This document shows, in pieces, positions 1 through 12,900 of a stretch of 64,000 nt of DNA. Position numbers and translations under genes: made by a program. The notes under the pieces are model-generated. The model was given only the letters and a program-made list of their open reading frames with translations. It ran no database searches and was not told the origin of the DNA. The stretch spans positions 3,190,178 through 3,254,177 of the forward strand of contig NW_020313168.1 in the NCBI RefSeq assembly GCF_003265705.1, given 5' to 3'. The DNA is from Callorhinus ursinus. Lineage: Eukaryota > Chordata > Mammalia > Carnivora > Otariidae. The stretch's first letter is position 1; every line of letters begins with the position of its first letter.

Positions 1-2224
1 GCCTGCAGAGATGCCCGGGGCCGGATGGCGGCCACGCCACCCCGTTCACCCTGCACGACTGGTCTCTCTCGGGGAGCCGCAGGTCCCTTTGTCAGCAGCC
101 CCACCCCGCTGGCTGTCCAGCGGGGTGGACGAAGGCTCCAGCAAGCACACGGGCCACCCACCGCAGAGTGCACGGGGCGCTGTGCCGGCTGGCGGGGGAG
201 GAGGCCTGTGTGTGGTCCTGCAGGAGGACTTTTCCACGGATGCCCCCAAGTCACACTTCCCAGGGCCTCACATGCCTCGCTGCCTCCTTGCTGCCAGCCT
301 AAGTCCCTGCTCCCGCAGCCCAAGCCCTGTACCGGCCAGCCCCCTTCCTCCCCGCCGGACAGCACCACTGTCTGCACACGGAGCAAGTGAGGGGAGGTGC
401 AGGGAGAGTGTGGTTGTCGCTGCCCGGAGGGTGGGGGGAGCTGGGGAGCCCAGCCCCACCCCCGCCCCACCCCCGCTCCCTCCTCCCCCCAGCAGGCCGG
501 CTCCCTGCGGCTGGACCATACCAGGGAGGGGCCGTGGAGCTGCCTCCCATGCTCTACTAACCCCCAGATGGATGTTTCCACCTCCTTCCTTGCATTTGCT
601 AATTTGGAAGCACCACCCCCAACGTAACCCTGGCAGTAATAATGAAGCTGTTGCCTTCCCTGGCAACCGGCTGGGGTCTCTCTCCGGAGCCACGGGACCC
701 TCAGGCCCTGGAAGGTCTTAGAGGTGCCCTGGCATCGGTTGGTGGCTGTCAGCTGAGTGGGCCTCACATTCCCTCAAAGCCCAGGGCAGCACAGGGGTTT
801 TATTAGTGTTTTTTTCCACGAATTGTTTTCCAGGCCCTTAAACTCCTGGAGAAAGCCCCAGACTGTCCCCTCTCCACCCGCCATGGTCTTACGCACAGAC
901 AGGAGCCAATTCAATGCCTAGGGGGTGGTCTCAGCCTTTCCTGCCCTCCGGAGAGAGTTCAGTGGGGGCCGGCCGTCCATGTGGGCCTGCGGAGGGGGCT
1001 GGAGGCGCCCGTGGGGACGGTCCGAGATCCTGAGCCTGAGCTCCCGCGACAGAGGCTTCCAGCTGGCCGACTCGCGGCTCACGTCGCGGTGCTGTGATTC
1101 GACTTCACTCTCAGCCACTCGTCTGGTAGCGGGCCTAGGCTCCAGTTGTTAGCCTTGTCTGGGGCCTGGGCAGCAATGGCCCAGGGAGGCTGCGTAGCCT
1201 GTGGTGGGTGTCCCGTGGCCAGCCAAGCGGCAGAGGCGGGATTGGGACCACAGCCCGACTGTGGGGCACATGCTTCCTCCCCCTCCCGGGGCCCCACCCT
1301 TGTCTCAGCCTCGGGGTAAGCAGGTTCGGCTGTGGGGCCTGCCCATCTGCGGCGTTAGTGCTGCCCCCATCCCCCGGGCCACAGCAACAGAGCGCAGGGC
1401 GGCATCAGCTTCTAGAAACATCTAGACCCAGACCAGCCGGAGACCTGGAAAGAACTTCTGAGTGAGGCAGTTGCGGGGCTCCGGAGAGACCCCGGCAGGA
1501 AACTGGACTCCAGATCTGGGGCTGGGAAGTTCGGGAGATGCGAGCTGGAAACTCCGGGCACACGGGGCGAGGAGCGTGGGCGGCCACCACTGCCCAGGCT
1601 GAGAACAAGGACGTTGCCCTGGCATCCGCCTTTGTCCCCCATCCCTTCCCGTGCCTCCGATGTGCCCTGGCGTCCCAGGTGAGGGTCCCAGGCGGGCGAG
1701 GATGTGAGTCACAGCCTGGAGGCACGAGCGCCGGGACCCTCCCTGCCACCCCCGGGCCGCAGGCTCACGCCCGCCAGGCACCCAGCGGCCGTGTCCACCC
1801 CAGGCCCCAGCCGAGCTCCTGGGCCCTGCCGCAGCGGCGGCTGCTTTGTATGGACGGCGCGGCATTTTGGGTAATGAAATATTCACAGGTCAGTGATTCC
1901 TTGAGAAATGATGGGGATCAGTCGATTCCTTTTTCAGGAAGTAATTTTCTTCCCCTTCGCAGCCTCTGCTTTGTGTTGACGATCATTAGCATGAGAAGAG
2001 GGGCTGGATCAGAAGGCACTTGTCAGAGCTTGGGACCAGCCCCTGCCTTATCGCCTGGGCCTGGCCGAGGGACCCCGGCCTCCACGCACACACGTGGGGT
2101 GGCAGGTGGGGGACCCCGCCGGCTCACAGCCAGGGCTGGAGGGGGCTGGCTCCTGGCCCTTCAGGGGTCTTGCCAGCCACCCTCCCCCGGGACACCCCAG
2201 GTTGGGGGCCAGGGTCGCATAGCC

Positions 2225-2320
2225 GCTTCCCACGCTGAGTTCAAATCGCAGCTAAGGTTCACAAGTTAGTGTCTGTACCTCGGCCTCCCCTTCCGTAAAA
2301 TGGGCTACACAGGCCAATGT
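2225..2320 (+). mobile_element. MIR SINE fragment
   Basis: GAGTTCAAATCGCAGCTAAG, then CCTCGGCCTCCCCTTCCGTA and AAATGGG is the MIR core followed by its 3' end. It is old and shared by mammals. Confidence 0.6.
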
Positions 2321-2796
2321 GGGTCTGGATGGGGTCTCGAATTCACGAAAGGCATCTGCAGCAGTCGGTATTGAACCGATTTCCTTCTTTCTCTGGCAGG
2401 TCACACACGGCCCAGCCCCTTGTGGCCCCAGATCCCAGTGGCACCCCATTGTTTCCACCAAACCCACGGCCACCCCCTGTCTGTGACCACGGCTCCTGCT
2501 GACGCGGGCTGTGCCATCTCTGACGGTGGACATGTGCAGGTTCTTTGTTCCGGTTGGATGGGCGCCGGCACCAATGTCCACAGTCAGACGGTGGGTGGGA
2601 GCCCACTGCTGGGAGGTGGGCCTGGGGTGACCTGGGTGGGGGAGAGGCCTCCTGCTTATGCGCTGCTTTTCGGTTTTGGCTTGTTTTCTCTGTAAGATCA
2701 GAAGCCGAGGATCTGGCCACAGGGTGCATCTAGGAGCCAGGCAGGGGCCCATGTTGATGGTACTTTACTAAAAACTGGAGCACGGAAGGGGGTGGG

Positions 2797-3019
2797 GGGG
2801 TCACCTGGGTGGCGCAGTTGGTGAAACATCCAACTCTTGATTTTGGCTCAGGTCACGATCTCCGGGTCATGAGATCGAGCCCCGTGTCTGGCTCCACGCG
2901 CAGTGCAGACTCCGCTTGGGATTCTCTCTCTCTCCGCCTCTGCCCCCCCCCCCCCCCCGGGTCCACCTTAAAGCCCCCCCCCCAATTAAATAAATAAATA
3001 AATCTTGAAAAAAGAAAGA
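2797..3019 (+). mobile_element. CAN-SINE (carnivore tRNA-derived SINE)
   Basis: It starts CACCTGGGTGGCGCAGTTGG, followed by CTCTTGATTTTGGCTCAGG and ATGAGATCGAGCCCCG (pol III box A- and box B-like parts). A CT-rich segment and an AAATAAATAAATAAATCTTG tail complete it. This architecture is specific to Carnivora. Confidence 0.93.
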
Positions 3020-6000
3020 CTAGAGGGGACAACAGTGTTGCTGCCGGACGGCCTGCCCAATGGCTGGCAGCAGGGGGCTGCCCACTCTGCTGGGGTCACT
3101 TGCCCACCTGCCCCCTTCCACATGGTGAGATTGACCAGAAGAGCAGGAGCCCACCCTACTCCCCAACACAGCCGCCGCAGGGGTGCTTTCAACAGGCTGT
3201 CCCATGGGACCAGCCAGCGGCAAGACCCTTCGAACGAGCTCTCCCAGGCTCAGGTGGGGACCAGGACTGGCCTTGGGAACCAAGCGGGCTGCAGACCTTC
3301 ACCAGGACTGACTAGGACTTGGGGACCTAGTCTGTCCAGGTGCTGCACTCGGCCCACCCACAAGCTGAGGGGCCCCTCGTGTCACACACGAGCCAGCCCC
3401 GGCTGGGGTGAGAAGGGTCACCCTGTGTGCAGCCCAGCCTGCGCTGTGGGCCGCGGCTGGGATTGCTGCCCCTCAGAGCCAGGGAGTGGGCCTGAGGATG
3501 GCAGTTACATGCCGGTGGGCTAGGGGCCAGGAGACTCCTCTGCTGTCCCCCAGGTGGGCACGAGGCATGCCAGTCTGCCCTGCAAATACCTGGGCACTGA
3601 AGGGCCCTGCCTAGAGACAGGCAGCTGCTTACGGTGTCTTCCAGGGCCCAAGTTTGAGCCAGAACAACTCAGGGAACGGAAGAGTGGAGGCTAAGCCTGA
3701 ACCTCAAGCTGATTGGGGACCGGGCCCTGGATCGTGAGTTCAAGGCCAGACAGTGAATCGACGGACTAGGTTTAATGCTCTCCATTAGCATGGGGTCCCC
3801 ATGGCAGTGGGAAACTAAGGGAAAACAACAGTTCGCAGCCTGCCAACTGGGCCCCCAGGGGACCTGTGTCGATGCCTTGAGAGCTGAGATTGCACAATTC
3901 AAGGGTGCTAGTGGCATCTAGGGGGTGCTGTGAGCCTGCTACCATGCACAGGACACCTCCCACATGGAGAAGGACCCAGCCCCACAGGTCAGTGGTGGCC
4001 TGAGCTAACGTGGTAGGAGGTGGGCAGGCCTCAGCTACGGGGGCCTAGACAGGCTTCCCCAGACCAGACCTGGCCCAACAGAAACGGGAATATGCGGGCA
4101 GAGCATCCTCAGCTCCCACCCCATGAAAGGCCGGTGGTGACGGGCCTCTGCAGGCCCCGAGGAGGCATGGCTCTGCCCAACGGGGGTGGCTGGGCCTCAC
4201 TGGCAGGAGGCAGGGCAGCCCCCGAGGAGTCCGTGCCCACGAGGCCACCTCCAGCCATGGCTCGAGCCAGTGCTTAGACCCTCCAGGGATGGGATGCTGG
4301 CAGTGGTAGTCTTTAAAATTTCCAAGGTGATTTCAGTGTGCAGCCACGTTTGAGAACCCCCAGTCCACAGGTGGGCAGCTGGGAGCTGGTTTGAAACGCA
4401 GAAGTTCAGGCCAGCCCCCTGCTGCCGAGGCAGAGTCTTGGCAGGACCCCCGGGGAGGCGGATGAAGCTTCAGGGGTGAGACATACAGTGTCTGTGCTGA
4501 GGCCGCAGCCCACACTCAGAAACTGGCAGACAGGATCTGTGCCCCCGACTTGTGCTCTGGGTTTCTGAGCTGCTTTCCTCAGCTCTCTCTGTGTTCCCCA
4601 CCCCACCCCCCACATTTTACTGGGACAGGCAGCACCTAAACGCTCTGGGCTGTGTTCAGCAATGTTCTGCTGAGAACCCCAACGGGTTATTCCAGATTCA
4701 CCTGATCCCATGCAGGAGCCAGCTGAGCAGGCACGTGGGCCCATCGGCTTCTGCCTTGGAGCCTGGTAACAGTGCGGAGGTTGGGGGGACAGCAGTGCCC
4801 CTGCCCATTTGATGGACCAGGCGCGGGGGGTGGGCCCGGTGGAGACACAGAGGGAGGGCGGGCCTGCAGCCTCCTGTGTACTCAGCACACGTCCGCCCCC
4901 ACAGGGCCACTCCTGTCCAGGAAGCAGGGCCCAGCTCCTCCTGTCCAATGCCAGGCCTGGCCACTCAGTCACCCTCCTCTGCGGGGGGCGTCTTGGCAGA
5001 ATGAGCCACAGGCGTGGGCCAGCCAGGCCTCCAGTCTCAGGGGGTGCCTCGGGGTCCAGCCTCCCCTCATGGGCTGTCCTTGAGTGGAAGGATGGGGGCA
5101 GCGAGCAGGCAGGAACGGACGGGCCCCCTGAGGAGCACCCAATGCTGGCCTGCCCCTCGGGGGGCACGGAAGCCCTGGGTCAAGGTCCTTATAGACTAAG
5201 AATGGGGGGAGGGGTCTCTACAACTTCGTGCTTCCTGCCAGAAGGGCTCCGAGGGCCACTGCCTTTCAAAGTTGGCTGTGGCTTCCAGGCTAGAGGGTGA
5301 CTGTGCCCCCATTCCCATCCCTGAGGAGCCCCTGGGCCAGTTTCGAGTCGGCTGACAGGCTAAGCGGGTGCCCTGGGGGCTGGAACAGAGGTGTCCCTGG
5401 CACAAGGGAACCCTGGCTCTGGCAGCTGAGCCCCCCCCATCTGTGGCTGGGAACCGCTCTGCGAGGTCGAGAAGGTAACATGCCTGGGGGAGACCCCCAT
5501 GCGGTGGCTGGGGCCCAACCAGGAGTGGAGGAAAATGGAGGAAAAGAGGCAAAGAGAGTCAGAGGGAGGGCAAAAGTGACAGCGGAGACCCGATCTGTAG
5601 GAGCCCCCAGGACAGCACGGTTCAAGGCCAGAGACCTGGGTGACCCTGATGCTGCACCTGCGGGCCGGGGTGACCCCTGGGCTGTCTGTGCAGGATGGAG
5701 GCCAGTGTGCGCAGAGAACAGGTTGAGCTCCAGGTGAGCGGAACCAGTGCAGGTTGAGCACCAGTCCCTCCTCCTCTCAGATGTGGGGCTGTCCACGACG
5801 CAGGCCGCGGCCCATGCTGCCGGGGGCCCGTGTCCACCACAGTCCCGGCCAGCTCCCCGGAAAGAGCAAGATAGAAGAATCACGTCCTCTTCCAGTGGCC
5901 AGCGCTAGGAGGTGCCCTGACAGCAGGGCGGGCAGAAGTACTGGGACATAGACCCCTTTGCCCCAGGTCTCACCCCATACGCCCTCCACCCCACTGCCCT

Positions 6001-7029
6001 GCCCTACCCGGGGTCTGTCACCTTCGTCTACTTGTCCCCCAGACTGGACTCTGTGGGACGCCAGGAGGGGCCTGGTGCAGGGCTGCAGCGGAGGGGGCAG
6101 CCTCTCCGCCGCCCCCTCCCTCCCCACCCACACGTGGCCACGTCTCCCTCGGAGGCCCACTGTAGTTAGGCTGCTGCCCCAGTGGGGGGGGGGGTGATCC
6201 CCTGGCCTGGTCCGTCCTGCTGTGGTCAGCGGGGTGGGGAGGGGGCGTCCACAGAGGAGGGGCATCTTGGAATGGAAATTCCATTAGTGTTCAGCCACGG
6301 GCCACAGGGCCTGTTCAGAGAATACATTCAATTAAAAATTGATTTTTCAGTGTAACCTCCGTCATAAGGAACCACATTCAGGCCCCTTCCCACCATCCCG
6401 GACAGTGTGGCCCTCACCCGCCCGGCCCCGCCCTGCCGCCTCCCGGCCTCCACCCCTTCGTGGGGAGGATTATCGGCCGAGGGGACTGGGCGCCAGGGAG
6501 GGGCCCGTTGTCACCGAAGTGGGGAATAATTACAAGTGAGGTGCACGGAGGCTTTCGTCAGTGAAAGTGTCACGGTGGTAAGTCTTTTTATCTACCACGA
6601 GGTTGTGTTTTCTGTGTGGCTCCGGTTAAAAGTTGCAGTATTTAATTTTCCTGGATCCAGACGGCATCTGAAAAGCATCATACAATGAAAAGAGCTCCAC
6701 CGTTTTTCCTGCCTCTCTTCTCACAAACTCAAAGGCACCAGGCAAGCGCCCGGCCCCGCGAACTCTGCTCCCAGGCACCCCCATTTCTTGGGTGTTCCTT
6801 CTCTTCCGGCTGTTTCCCCACGTTTCTCTGCCTTCCTCTGAGGTCAGGTAAGGGAGGCTGAGCTGGTTCTCCAAAGCTCCCTGGGGTGTCTGGGCCCTGG
6901 AATTACGATAAACACGCTCCTTTCTGGCAGCAGGCCTTGCATTGTGGGGCCCGGAGGTGACATGGCACTGTGCTATCCACTTACCTGCATTAACCACCTG
7001 CCTGGGCAGGCTCTGTTCGGATACCTGTC

Positions 7030-7235
7030 TTCCCACAAGGAAACAGAAGCCCAGAGCAGTGAGGGACTCTCCGCTACTCAGGACTGGAGCTCATGCCTGC
7101 AGGACCTCGGTGCGTGGCTATGGTTCCGCTATATTTGGAATTGGAATGCCCAGCCCCATTCTACCTCCCTCCTAACCCTCACCTGCTGATTTGCTGTGTG
7201 ACCTCAGGCCCTCTGTGAGTCTCTGTAAAAAAAAG
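7030..7235. mobile_element. MIR-like fragments (two, opposite orientation)
   Basis: GGAAACAGAAGCCCAGAGCA at 7040 looks like a reversed MIR. GATTTGCTGTGTGACCTCAG at 7190 followed by GTGAGTCTCTGTAAAA is a forward MIR. Confidence 0.55.
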
Positions 7236-7461
7236 AAACCTAAGCCTGGCTACTTGTGATGTAATTGCAAATTGAGAATTAGTTCCCCGGGAGACACCCT
7301 TCCAGCCCCCCAGACAGGTCCTCTGCCTTCTGCCCCGGCCTGTAGCCTCCTTGGCTGTGCTCCCCAGGTGACTCCTGGAAGCAGACAGGACTCCCAGCTG
7401 GCCACAGCCTTTCGCACTGAAGCATTCACTGGCCCCAACTCCAGCTTCCTGTTTGTTCAGG

Positions 7462-7517
7462 TTTTTTGGATTTTGGTTTTTGGTTTGTTGTTGTTGTTTG
7501 TTGTTGTTTGTTGTTAT
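7462..7517 (+). repeat. T/G-rich simple repeat (TTG)n
   Basis: Imperfect TTG and TTTG units follow a T-rich lead-in. A simple-sequence tract in the intron. Confidence 0.85.
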
Positions 7518-8109
7518 GACTGATTCCAGCTATACTAGGAGCAGGCCAATCCATTCTTCTTGCTCGTTACTAAAGGACAGGGTCTTTGTCCCCTCCCAAG
7601 CCCACCCAGCCTGCTGTGGTCACTACTCTGGGGACTCACGGTCTCATCCTTTCTTGCCAGGCTCCCTGTTTTCGTCGGTATTCACGGCTGATTTGAGCCA
7701 CCTTGCTGAGCCCTGGGGTCCTCCATACCCCAAGTACAGAACTGCATCCCCAGGCAGTCTCCAGGACCTGACCCACTCCAAAGCCCTTCCTTCACTGCCT
7801 TGGTCCCTCCCCCTGTCCTCCTGGCCCTCAGCAAGGTGCAGCTCCCAACCCCACTACCGGGGGACCAGGGGTCCTTATGCCCTCCCCCCCCAGTCCCACC
7901 GCACATGGTATCAGTCTGTGGTTCCTGAAGACCCCTGCTTCTGGTAGGCCTGGGGCAAAGAGTTCTGGGTCGGAGGAGTGTGGGAGACGGCAGGTTCTAG
8001 GCAGTTAAACACATCTCTTTCCTACAGAACATCTTGGGGCCTTCCCTAGAACATTCCAGGAGCCTGGAGTTCCACAGCACATGACTTGGGCAGTGCTGGT
8101 CCAGGGAAG

Positions 8110-8260
8110 ATGGCCTGGGCTGTGGGTGGGCTGGCGTCTCTCACACCGTGCCTCTCTGAGCTGTGGGACCTTAGCCCTGCCTCTGAGAGCCTCAGTTTTC
8201 CCATCTGCAAAAATGAGGCTGGTGACGTGGCCTCCCGGGGCCACTGTGAGCTCTCCAGCT
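8110..8260 (+). mobile_element. MIR SINE
   Basis: GAGAGCCTCAGTTTTCCCAT followed by CTGCAAAAATGAGG is the MIR 3' consensus, with the upstream TGGGACCTTAG core. Confidence 0.7.
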
Positions 8261-9394
8261 GACGTAGATGGACGTGCCGGCACACCGCTGCTGCTGGCCC
8301 ACGCGGGCATCTGGAAGCACACATGTGCGACTGGCGGCCGGCTGGTCCGGGGCTTCCTGCACATGCCCCAGGAGGGGCTTGGCACCGCCTTGCTGCCAGA
8401 GCCTGGGGCTCAGAGTGGTGGGACGGACGTGGCCCTGGGTACAGACACTGGAAACTGCCCTCTGTGAGCTGCATGACGCCAAGCCTCTTTCCTCCTCTGG
8501 GAGATGAGACGTGCCTCTCAGGTGTGGTGAGGAGATAACAGGCAGGAAGGTTCTGGTAAAGGGGTAATGGTGTGGCCACTGGGGCAGGGTGGGCAGAGCC
8601 CCCCCAGGGCTGCCAGGACCCTCTGGGGAGGCCCCCGGCTGGAGAAGCCCGGCAGCGACATGGGACTTGGCGTGCGTGCTGGGGCTCCTGGTGGGGCTGT
8701 GCTCAGAGCCGGCCCTGTCACCTGCCAGCCGGCGGACCATGGGACCCCTACTCGGTTTCCTTATCAGGATCGTGGGGATAGTGACGCCCACCTTGTCCAA
8801 GTGGGGTGATGAGTCAGTGGGACATCCTGGCCAGTCACAGGCGGTGTGACTGTTCCTCTGTGTCACTCCTGCCGAGTGCCCTGTCCTGCCCTGGCCAAAG
8901 CCTCTCTGGGCTGGCACCTAGTCCCAGGCGGTGCCATTTCTGCCTGTGGGAAGGTTTGCTTCTTTCCAAGTCCTGGCCCTAAAGGATCATCCTGTGCTGT
9001 CCCACCCAGAGAGGAATCAGAAGGATGGCTTGTCCCCCCTCCCTGGCTGTGGCGCGGTGGCCTCTGACTGCCCAGCCTTGTGGGTGTGGAGTCCAGCATC
9101 CTCGTCAGCAGGAGAAGATAAATGTTTTTAATTCAGGGAGCTTTTCATGAGCCAATGAAAGGAAGTAAATCATCCTTCTAGGCCCTGGAGCCCAGAGCTG
9201 GTGCCTGGTCGCAGTGGGGTAGGAAGCCAAGCAGGGTCACTTGGACCACAGGTGGGCCTGGGACATGGTCACCCGGGGTGCCGGGCACCCCCAGCCAGCC
9301 CTTCTGTGGGAGGGCAGGAGGCATCGGCCTGACATCTGCTTCCAGTGGTGTGGGTTCGGGCGCATGTGTGCTGCATGCGGGAGACAGGAGTGTG

Positions 9395-9745
9395 GACATG
9401 GGTGTGAGCGCGCACTGGAGCGGGACCGTGAGAGCTGGGCTGTGTGTGTGTGCGAGTGTCGGTGAGGTGTGCGTGAGGCGCTTAGAACCTGGACGTGGTG
9501 TGACGTGGTGTGTGGATGTGCGTGAGCCCGGGAGTGAGTGTGCCCGCTGTGAGAGTCGGTGCTACGTGCGTGTGCCACGTGGGTGTGTGACGTGCACACA
9601 CGGGTATGCTCACGTGCGTGCGTGTGCAGGCGTGTGTGCGCCCATGTGCCGCACCTCGGCGTGTGCCCTGCACGCCCTGGGCGACGTGAAGCTCTGGGTG
9701 CCCCTTTGAGTGTGCCCCCCTCTGTGTTGTGCAAGCATGCATGTG
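9395..9745 (+). repeat. Degenerate GT/CG alternating tract
   Basis: About 350 bases are rich in GTGTG, GTGCG and ACGTG steps without a fixed unit. It looks like a decayed (TG)n microsatellite in a CpG-rich setting. Confidence 0.75.
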
Positions 9746-9935
9746 CCCATGGCTTCTGGAGAAGAAATGCTTAAAGATGGAGTTGTCAGCCCCGTGTTGA
9801 CAGGCGCAATCAGCAAAGTGCAGCGTCGGCAGGAACGGCCCCGGCTCCCTCAATTACCCGGGAGGAAATGGCCCCGCTTTGTGCTGAGGAGGCAGAGTGT
9901 GGCTGGAATAAAGCAAGTGGAGCAGACCCAAAAAC

Positions 9936-9992
9936 TTCATTAATTAAAGAAACTCATTAATGAGGGACATTTAATCAGCTGCAGATTAGATC
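9936..9992. promoter_or_regulatory. Palindromic TAAT-motif cluster
   Basis: TTAATTAA (9940-9947), CTCATTAATGAG (9953-9964) and TAATC-n7-GATTA (9972-9988, with CAGCTG inside) lie within 57 bases. This is the pattern of a homeodomain/bHLH enhancer core. Confidence 0.45.
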
Positions 9993-12900
9993 CATGCTCG
10001 CCTCTTCCATGAGCCAGGCGCCAAACGGGAAGGGAAGCCGGCCTGCCTCCTCCGCCTGCCCGCGCCCTCCCCCGCGCGCCCCCGGGGCCATGCACCCTCT
10101 GCAGGAAGCCCGGGTGCCCAGGCCGCAAGGCGGGGCCACTTCTCAGGACGGCGGGGGGGACCAGGGGCCAGGTGTGTGGGCGGGTGGGCGCTGTGCGCAG
10201 TCACACGGAGACGTGTTCCCGCGAGGGGGCGGCGGAGCGGGCGTCAGGGCCAGAGAGGCACTGAGGCTGGGTTGGCCCCTACCTGGGGATTTGTGGCAGT
10301 GTCAGGAGACACTGGGTGGCGGCTTGTGGGCAGAGCGCAGGGGCGCCGCTAGACGCCCTCCAGCGCACAGGACGGCCCGCCACAGAGGGTGAGGCCCAGA
10401 GGCCTTGCCCCGCACTGGTGGGAAACGCACCTGGGGAAGCGGGGCAAGCGCAGGGCAGGTGTGAATACCCGCAGCTGCAGGTATCCGTGTGGTGCGTGCA
10501 GTGCGTGCACAAGGGAGCGTGTGGCCCAACCGCTGACATTCGGAACAGAACACGTGGTACCTTGGGGGCTGCGAGGGGAGGCTGGGCCCCTGTTGGACTG
10601 GGAGAAGGTGGGAAGGGTGGACTTCAGAGGCCCGTGGCTGGGTGTGCGGGACCCAGCCCACCCAAGGCCATCCTGGGTCCCCAGGGAAAGTCCCCGCTGT
10701 GAAGCGTTTAGAGACTTGTGGGCTGGGGGTTCAGGGCTGTGAGGAGAACGACCCCTGACCTGGGGCAGCTGTCTCCTGGGAAGTGCCTGGTGCACATGGG
10801 CTGCCTCGCCGCCCCTCCCAGGCCCAGGCCACAGCTGGCACGGCTTGGACCCCAGCTCCCAAGGACCTCTGCCCGCCCCCGACAAGCTGCTTGAGGACAC
10901 ACCTGTCAGGTCACATACACGCACCCGCCCTGTGCCTTAGACCTGACTGCACCTGCAGGGGCCCGGCTGTGAGCACCATCCACAGGGGATGGCGCTGTGG
11001 GTGCCGCCTTCCATGGGCGCCCTGGCCGGGCCCGTGTCTCCCTGCCTGGGCGGAGTGAGGCCTGGCTGCCCCGGTGGACAGAGCCTGGCTAGGAGAGGCA
11101 GAGACCAGACACCTGGGAAGGGCAGGAGCCGGCCACACGGGATGGACCCGGCTCCCCACCGCAAGAAGTCTGGCCGCCTGGGAGCTCCTTCTCAGCATGG
11201 CGGCCGCTCCCCTCCTGGGCCAGGCCCTGTCCTCCTTCCTCCCCGCGCCCCAGACAGAGTGGTGGTTGTGTCCAGTTCCTGAATGCTCCTCCTTCCTCCT
11301 GGCTCCAGCCCCCTCCCAGCTCAAGGGTGTGCCCCAGTGACGCCCCCTCCCCCGCTGCACCACGATGGCCCTCCGTCGGGGGGAGGTGGAGGGGCGGGGA
11401 GGCCGGCCTTCCCCAGCGCGGGAACGGAGCAGGTGGGCGATGGCAGGACTGTGGGCCGCAGGGCAGGGACTGTCAGGTGTGAGCGGAGGTCACGCCCCGC
11501 CTTCTTCCTCAGGATCCCTGCCACCCAGCTGGCCTCCCAGGGAGCCCCAGCCCCTCGCCTGTCCCTCCTTGTGGGTCCCTTGCTGTTTGGACTGCAAGTG
11601 AGCTGCACTGGGCAGCCCTGTCCTGGGGCCATGGGCGGAACAGGTGCTCAGAGGTGCAAACAGGTGAAGGAATGAGGTGCTGCCCCCTGTGGGCACATCC
11701 ATGTAATTCTCAGCGGAGGCCCCTCAGAGTCCCTCCTGAGTCACGCAGAATCCCTGCTGCTTCCTAAGTTCTAACCCCCGGTGCTGGGGTCGGGGGGCTG
11801 TCTGGGACTCAGGAGCAAGCCCCCCACCCTGTGTTCTTCCCCTGGGGACCTATTCCAGACTCACTCTATTCTGGCACCATGGGTGCTCACCCAGTGCCAG
11901 GGTCCACCCACAGTCACTGTCCCCCTGATGCTGCTAAGCAGTTGTCTGCCCCGGCCCAGAGGGTGGGAGTGCCCCCTCCCCACCTCCTGGTCACTTCTCT
12001 AGAGATGCAGGCCCAGGCCTCACATCTCTAGAGAAAACAGTGCCTTCAGCAGAGCATAGGACTTGTCCAGGGTCCAGGCGAGACCACCCCTCCACATCAC
12101 TTGACCCTGGCATGGAGGCTCCTCCCCACTCTGCCAGCCTCAGCTCAGGCCAGCAGACCCCAGCTGGGGTCCCAGGCCCAGCAGGCTGGGCTCAAGCTCA
12201 GTCGGCACCAACAGAGGTTGAGGGTCCCTTCGTGAGACGTCTGGGGTTTGTGATCTGTAGTGGCGATTCTCCTGAGTCACGGATCCTGAGTCAGGAGGTC
12301 AGGAGGGTGAGAATCAGCATTTCTAACTGCTCCCAGGCCATGCCATGCTGCTGGCCTGCCGACCCCACCTCCGGGGCCTTACTGTGTCCAGCTGTAAGGA
12401 GCCACATAAGCTGCCGTGCATGGCCACGAGCACCCAAGCGTTCTGTCCCCACCAAGTCCCCCCTCCCAGGGACACTGCACCAACCCCCAGCTCCCAAATG
12501 TCCCCAGGGAAGAAAGACCGCCAGGGGAGTTATCCCAACCGACGGATGAACCCACAGTTCTCAAACCAGATCCATGGCGGGTGTTTGACTGTGGAGCACA
12601 TTATGTAATCTTCGTTGCCAGGAAATTTACCTTCCTAATTACATTTTGTGAATTTTCATTTGAGTGTGCCTTCGCAGAGCTCTCAGTAACTAGGAGAAGG
12701 GCACGTGGGAGGGAGAGGCGGACGTGTAGGACCCAAGGCCACCAGGCTCAGACCCCAGGCTACACCCAAGGATGGGTCCTGCCCACCACCCCCTCCCACC
12801 CCACCCCCACCCACCATCCCCACCCCCGCCTGCCCACCTCGTGTCTGGGGCAGTGTGCTTAATATCCTGTTTGACTTGCTACTTGAAGACCACGGGCCAT

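Noticed and set aside
4406..5167. 253-codon - strand open frame
   Set aside because: Same reason: GC-driven chance frame with competing frames on the other strand.
9395..9745. GT-rich tract as Z-DNA regulatory element
   Set aside because: The alternation is broken too often to claim more than a decayed microsatellite.
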